Made by a program: the position numbers and the translations under genes | From: Strongylocentrotus droebachiensis | Taxonomy: Eukaryota > Echinodermata > Echinoidea > Camarodonta > Strongylocentrotidae | Direction of reading: 5' to 3' | Length of the DNA stretch: 64,000 nucleotides | Assembly: GCA_035222895.1 (NCBI GenBank) | Contig: JAVYIG010001823.1 | Coordinates: 231,940-295,939 of the forward strand | Part shown: positions 60,798 through 64,000 of the stretch, piece after piece | Layout: each line of letters opens with the position of its first letter | Numbering within the stretch: position 1 is the first letter of the stretch | Notes under the pieces: generated by a model | The model's database searches: none | Told to the model about the DNA's origin: nothing | Seen by the model: the letters and a program-made list of their open reading frames with translations, nothing else

Positions 60798-60880
60798 TGC
60801 AGGGGCGTCGCTAAAGGGGGGATGGGGGTCAGGGGCGTCGCTAGACCTTTTTCAGTGGGGGGGGGGGGGGAGGTGCAGAG
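60798..60880. repeat. Two direct copies of a CAGGGGCGTCGCTA-type transposon end
   Basis: CAGGGGCGTCGCTA occurs near 60799 and again (TCAGGGGCGTCGCTAG) near 60830, followed by a long G run. This looks like hAT-type MITE terminus sequence, but no reverse-complement partner was found to define an element. Confidence 0.45.
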
Positions 60881-61189
60881 GGCAACGATTACCGACAAAA
60901 CTAGCCACCAATTACCGACAAAATTAAATGTCCAATATCTGCAAATTTAACCCTATAAACCCGGGGCCGAAGGCTAATTTTTTTTTCTATGGACTATCTA
61001 TAGTACCTGCGTATGCGCAAATGGTCATTTTCCACGACGACACAAATATACGTATTATTTCGTCAACTTAGTCAGCATTCATAGCTATATATTTTAATGC
61101 AGGCGGAGCTAGGCTCTTATTTTAGGGAGGGGCGGTAGTGAGCAAGCGAATCACTTAAAGAGCGCTCATTAGGGGGTGTGGGTGATAGG

Positions 61190-63480
61190 CCGCCAGCGCG
61201 AAGCACGGAAGCTTAGACGTTTCCTTAAATTATTAGGGAAAGAAGACGATTAATTGTGCCGTTCTCGACTGTTAATCCTTGTCTGCGTTCAGTTTCTCCC
61301 CCTTCCGCGCAAAGCGCGGAAGCTTTGACGTTTCATTAAATTATGAGAAAAAGCAGACGATTGGGTGTACTGTTCTCGACTCTTAATACTTATCTAAATT
61401 CAGTTCTCCCCCTCCCGCGCAAAGCGCGGAAATTTAGACGTTTCATTAAATTATTAAAGAAAGGAGACGATTCGTTGTACCGTTTTCAACGCTTAATAAG
61501 CACTAATTGTCTGAATTCAGTTTCCCCCTTTAGCGCGAAGCGCGGAAGCTTTTACGTTTCCTTAAATTATTTGAGAAAGAAGACGATTCGTTGTACCGTT
61601 CTCGACTCGTCTAAAAACTCTAAATGAAGTTTTCTCCTTCCGCGCAAAGCGCGGAATTTTTGGCGTTTCATCAAAATATAGAGAAAGGAAGACAATTCGT
61701 CGTACCGTTTTCGACTCTTATTAAGCCCTATTCATCTGAATTCAGTTTCCCCCTCCCGCCCGAAGCGCGGAAGTTTGGTGAAGTTTCATTAAATTATTAG
61801 AGAAAGGAAGACGATTTGTCGTACCGTTTTCGACATCTAAAAAGCTCTCGCGCAAAACGCGGAAGCTTTGAAGTTTCCTTAAATTTTTAGAGAAAGAAGA
61901 CGATTCGTTGTACCGTTTTTTACTCTTAATAAGCCCTATTTTTCTGAATTCAGTTTGCCCCTCTCGTGCGAAGCGTGGAAGCTTTGACGTTTCCTTAAAT
62001 TATTAGACGATTGGGTGTACTGTTCTCGACTCTTAATCCTTATCTGAATTCAGTTCTCCCCCTCCCGCGCGAAATTTAGACGTTTCATTAAATTATTAAA
62101 GACAGGAGACGATTCGTTGTACCGTTTTCAACGCTTAATAAGCACTAATTGTCTGAATTCAGTTTCCCCCTTTAGCGCGAAGCGCGGAAGCTTTTACGTT
62201 TCCTTAAATTATTTGAGAAAGAAGACGATTCGTTGTACCGTTCTCGACTCGTCTAAAAACTCTAAATGAAGTTTTCTCCTTCCGCGCAAAGCGCGGAATT
62301 TTTGGCGTTTCATCAAAATATAGAGAAAGGAAGACAATTCGTCGTACCGTTTTCGACTCTTATTAAGCCCTATTCATCTGAATTCAGTTTCCCCCTCCCG
62401 CCCGAAGCGCGGGAAGTTTGGTGAAGTTTCATTAAATTATTAGAGAAAGGAAGACGATTTGTCGTACCGTTTTCGACATCTGAATTCAGTTTCCCCTAGC
62501 TCTCGCGCAAAGCGCGGAAGCTTTGAAGTTTCCTTAAATTTTTAGAGAAAGAAGACGATTCGTTGTACCGTTTTTTACTCTTAATAAGCCCTATTTTTCT
62601 GAATTCAGTTTGCCCCTCTCGCGCGAAGCGTGGAAGCTTTGACGTTTCCTTAAATTATTAGACGATTGGGTGTACTGTTCTCGACTCTTAATCCTTATCT
62701 GAATTCAGTTCTCCCCCTCCCGCGCGAAGCGCGGGAGTTATGGCCTTTCATTAAATTATTAGAGAAAGTAGACGATTCGTTGAACAGTGCTCGACTCTTA
62801 ATCCTTGACCGAATTCAGTTTCTCCTCCTCCCGCGCGAAGCGCGGAAGCTTTGACATATCATTAAATTATGAGAAAAAGCGGAGATTCGGTGTCGGCCTA
62901 CTGTTCTCGACTCTTAATCCTCATCTGAATTCAGTTTTTCCCCCTCGCGCGGAAGTTTTGACGTTTCAATAAATTATTAGAGAAAGTAGACGATTCGTTG
63001 AACCGTGCTCGAGTCTTAATCCTTGTCCTTCCCCCATCCAGCGCGAAGCGCGAAAAGCTTAGACGTTTGATTTAATTATTATAGAAAGAAGACGATTCGT
63101 TGCACCGTTTTCGACTCCTATTAAGCTCTATTAATCTGAATTCAGTTTCCCCCTCTTGCGCGAAACGCGGAAGCTTTGACGTTTTCCTTAAATTATTAGA
63201 GAAAGTAGACAATTCGTTGTACCGTTTTTTTACTCTAAATAAGCCCTCTTAGTCTGAATTCAGCTTCCCCCTCTTGCGCGAAGCGCGGAAGCTTTGACGT
63301 TTCCTTAAATTATGAGAGAAAGAAGTCGATTCGTTCTCGACTCGTCTAAATGAAGTTTTTCTCTCCCGCGCGAAGCGCGGAAATTTTGGCGTTTCATCAA
63401 AATATAGAGAAAGGAAGACGATTCTTCGTACCGTTGTTGACTCAAAGTTAATCCTTGTTCGAATTTAGTTTCCCCGAAAA
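61190..63480. repeat. Satellite array with GC hairpins
   Basis: Around twenty imperfect monomers of roughly 100-130 bp. A monomer contains CCGCGCAAAGCGCGG (six-base arms, three-base loop) or GCGCGAAGCGCGG, then GAAGCTTTGACGTTTCCTTA, AATTATTAGAGAAAGAAGACG, ATTCGTTGTACCGTTCTCGA and CTGAATTCAGTTTCCCCCTC. A higher-order period near 642-655 bp is seen (TTGGGTGTACTGTTCTCG at 61361, 62011 and 62666; AGCACTAATTGTCTG at 61499 and 62141). Not coding. Confidence 0.92.
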
Positions 63481-63744
63481 TTTCTTTAGCTGATATTATA
63501 GGAAAGTGAAACTTCGAGAAAATACAAGTACTGTAGTTGTAGTCACTCTCGAAGTCGTCACAGCGGATACAAAGTCACAGTTCGTAGGGAAAAAAACTTG
63601 TCGGCCGACCGACAATATACATCTCCCCGACTTCAAACTTCTGCATTGATATAGTACACGAGGATCGAGCAAGAATACCAACACAGCTGACTCGACACAT
63701 GAATATATTTACCCGTGTCTTTCTTGCTTCCTTGACGAGACGAC

Positions 63745-64000
63745 TCAACAACCTCCCCCCCCCCCCCCTTTCTTTTACTCCCACTCCTCCTTTCTCAGGC
63801 TCTTACCTCCCTCTCTCTCCTCTCTTTCACCCCCGTTTCTTTTGTTTCCCTCTTTTCTTTTTTCTTCTTTTTTTCCTTTTCTTTCTTTTCCTTTCTTTCC
63901 TCTCCTCCCTCTTTTTCTTTTTTCTCTTTCTTTCTTCTCTTTTCTTTCCTTTCTTTTTCTTTCTTTCTTTCCTTTCTTTTCCTTTCTTTCTTTTCTTTTC
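63745..64000. repeat. Polypyrimidine tract at right edge
   Basis: About 255 bp of nearly uninterrupted C/T, starting with a run of C and passing into TTTC/TTCC repeats that continue off the window. Confidence 0.92.

Noticed and set aside
61343..62854. Plus-strand frames with repeated FSTLNxYLNSVLPLPR-like peptides
   Set aside because: Satellite translation only.

Overview
The window looks like a chromosomal segment from an echinoderm, most likely a sea urchin. It is AT-rich and intron-rich, dense in transposable elements, and dominated by one very large NLR-type (NOD-like receptor) innate immune gene on the minus strand. The inference rests on a Death-NACHT-LRR architecture carrying a 2A-like peptide motif, a combination known from purple sea urchin NLRs, plus the types of LINE, Crypton and hAT-like elements present. 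No species can be named from sequence alone.

The NLR gene spans 47671 to beyond the left edge. I could chain 31 exons whose splice phases all agree: exon 1 (46907-47671, unknown basic N-terminus plus a Ser/Thr/Asn-rich linker), exon 2 (46107-46267, 2A-like GDVERNPGP), exon 3 (45403-45668, Death domain), exon 4 (42884-44454, NACHT ATPase and helical domains), exon 5 (42257-42412, first LRR exon), then 24 tandem exons of exactly 168 nt, all phase 0 and all open (39563-39730 down to 4909-5076), a 374-nt LRR-like exon (1827-2200) and a 102-nt exon (1308-1409). The coding total is 7,427 nt, about 2,475 residues, and the last exon ends in a donor, so the gene continues to the left. The 168-nt exons sit in units of mostly 1.40-1.48 kb. 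The centre of the array is homogenised into a few exon types with a three-unit higher-order pattern, a 9,219-bp offset repeat and a very recent 2,015-bp tandem duplication. Outer exons are more diverged. Differences fall mainly in two short patches of each 56-residue module.

Insertions inside the gene include a 1,692-bp solo-LTR-like element with a 5-bp target duplication (37386-39077), a tRNA-derived SINE carrying a nested 148-bp hAT-like MITE with an 8-bp target duplication (about 40.7-41.1 kb), a TIR element (39977-40413), a MITE (3713-3972) and a perfect 40-bp palindrome in the Death-NACHT intron.

Right of the NLR (47.7-64 kb) is repeat territory: a hairpin MITE (48.2 kb), a cluster of seven copies of the 10-mer AGTTATGTAC (48.8-49.5 kb), a broken Crypton tyrosine recombinase (about 49.96-51.03 kb, minus), a nearly full-length non-LTR retrotransposon with open EN-RT ORF2 and frameshifted ORF1 (about 51.2-56.0 kb, minus), a TIR-bounded pyrimidine minisatellite (56.0-57.4 kb), a 1,240-bp foldback element with 8-bp target duplication (57559-58798), a 5'-truncated LINE (about 59.58-60.73 kb, plus), a satellite array with GC-rich hairpins (61.2-63.5 kb) and a polypyrimidine tract at the right edge. 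Outside the NLR no host protein gene is supported.
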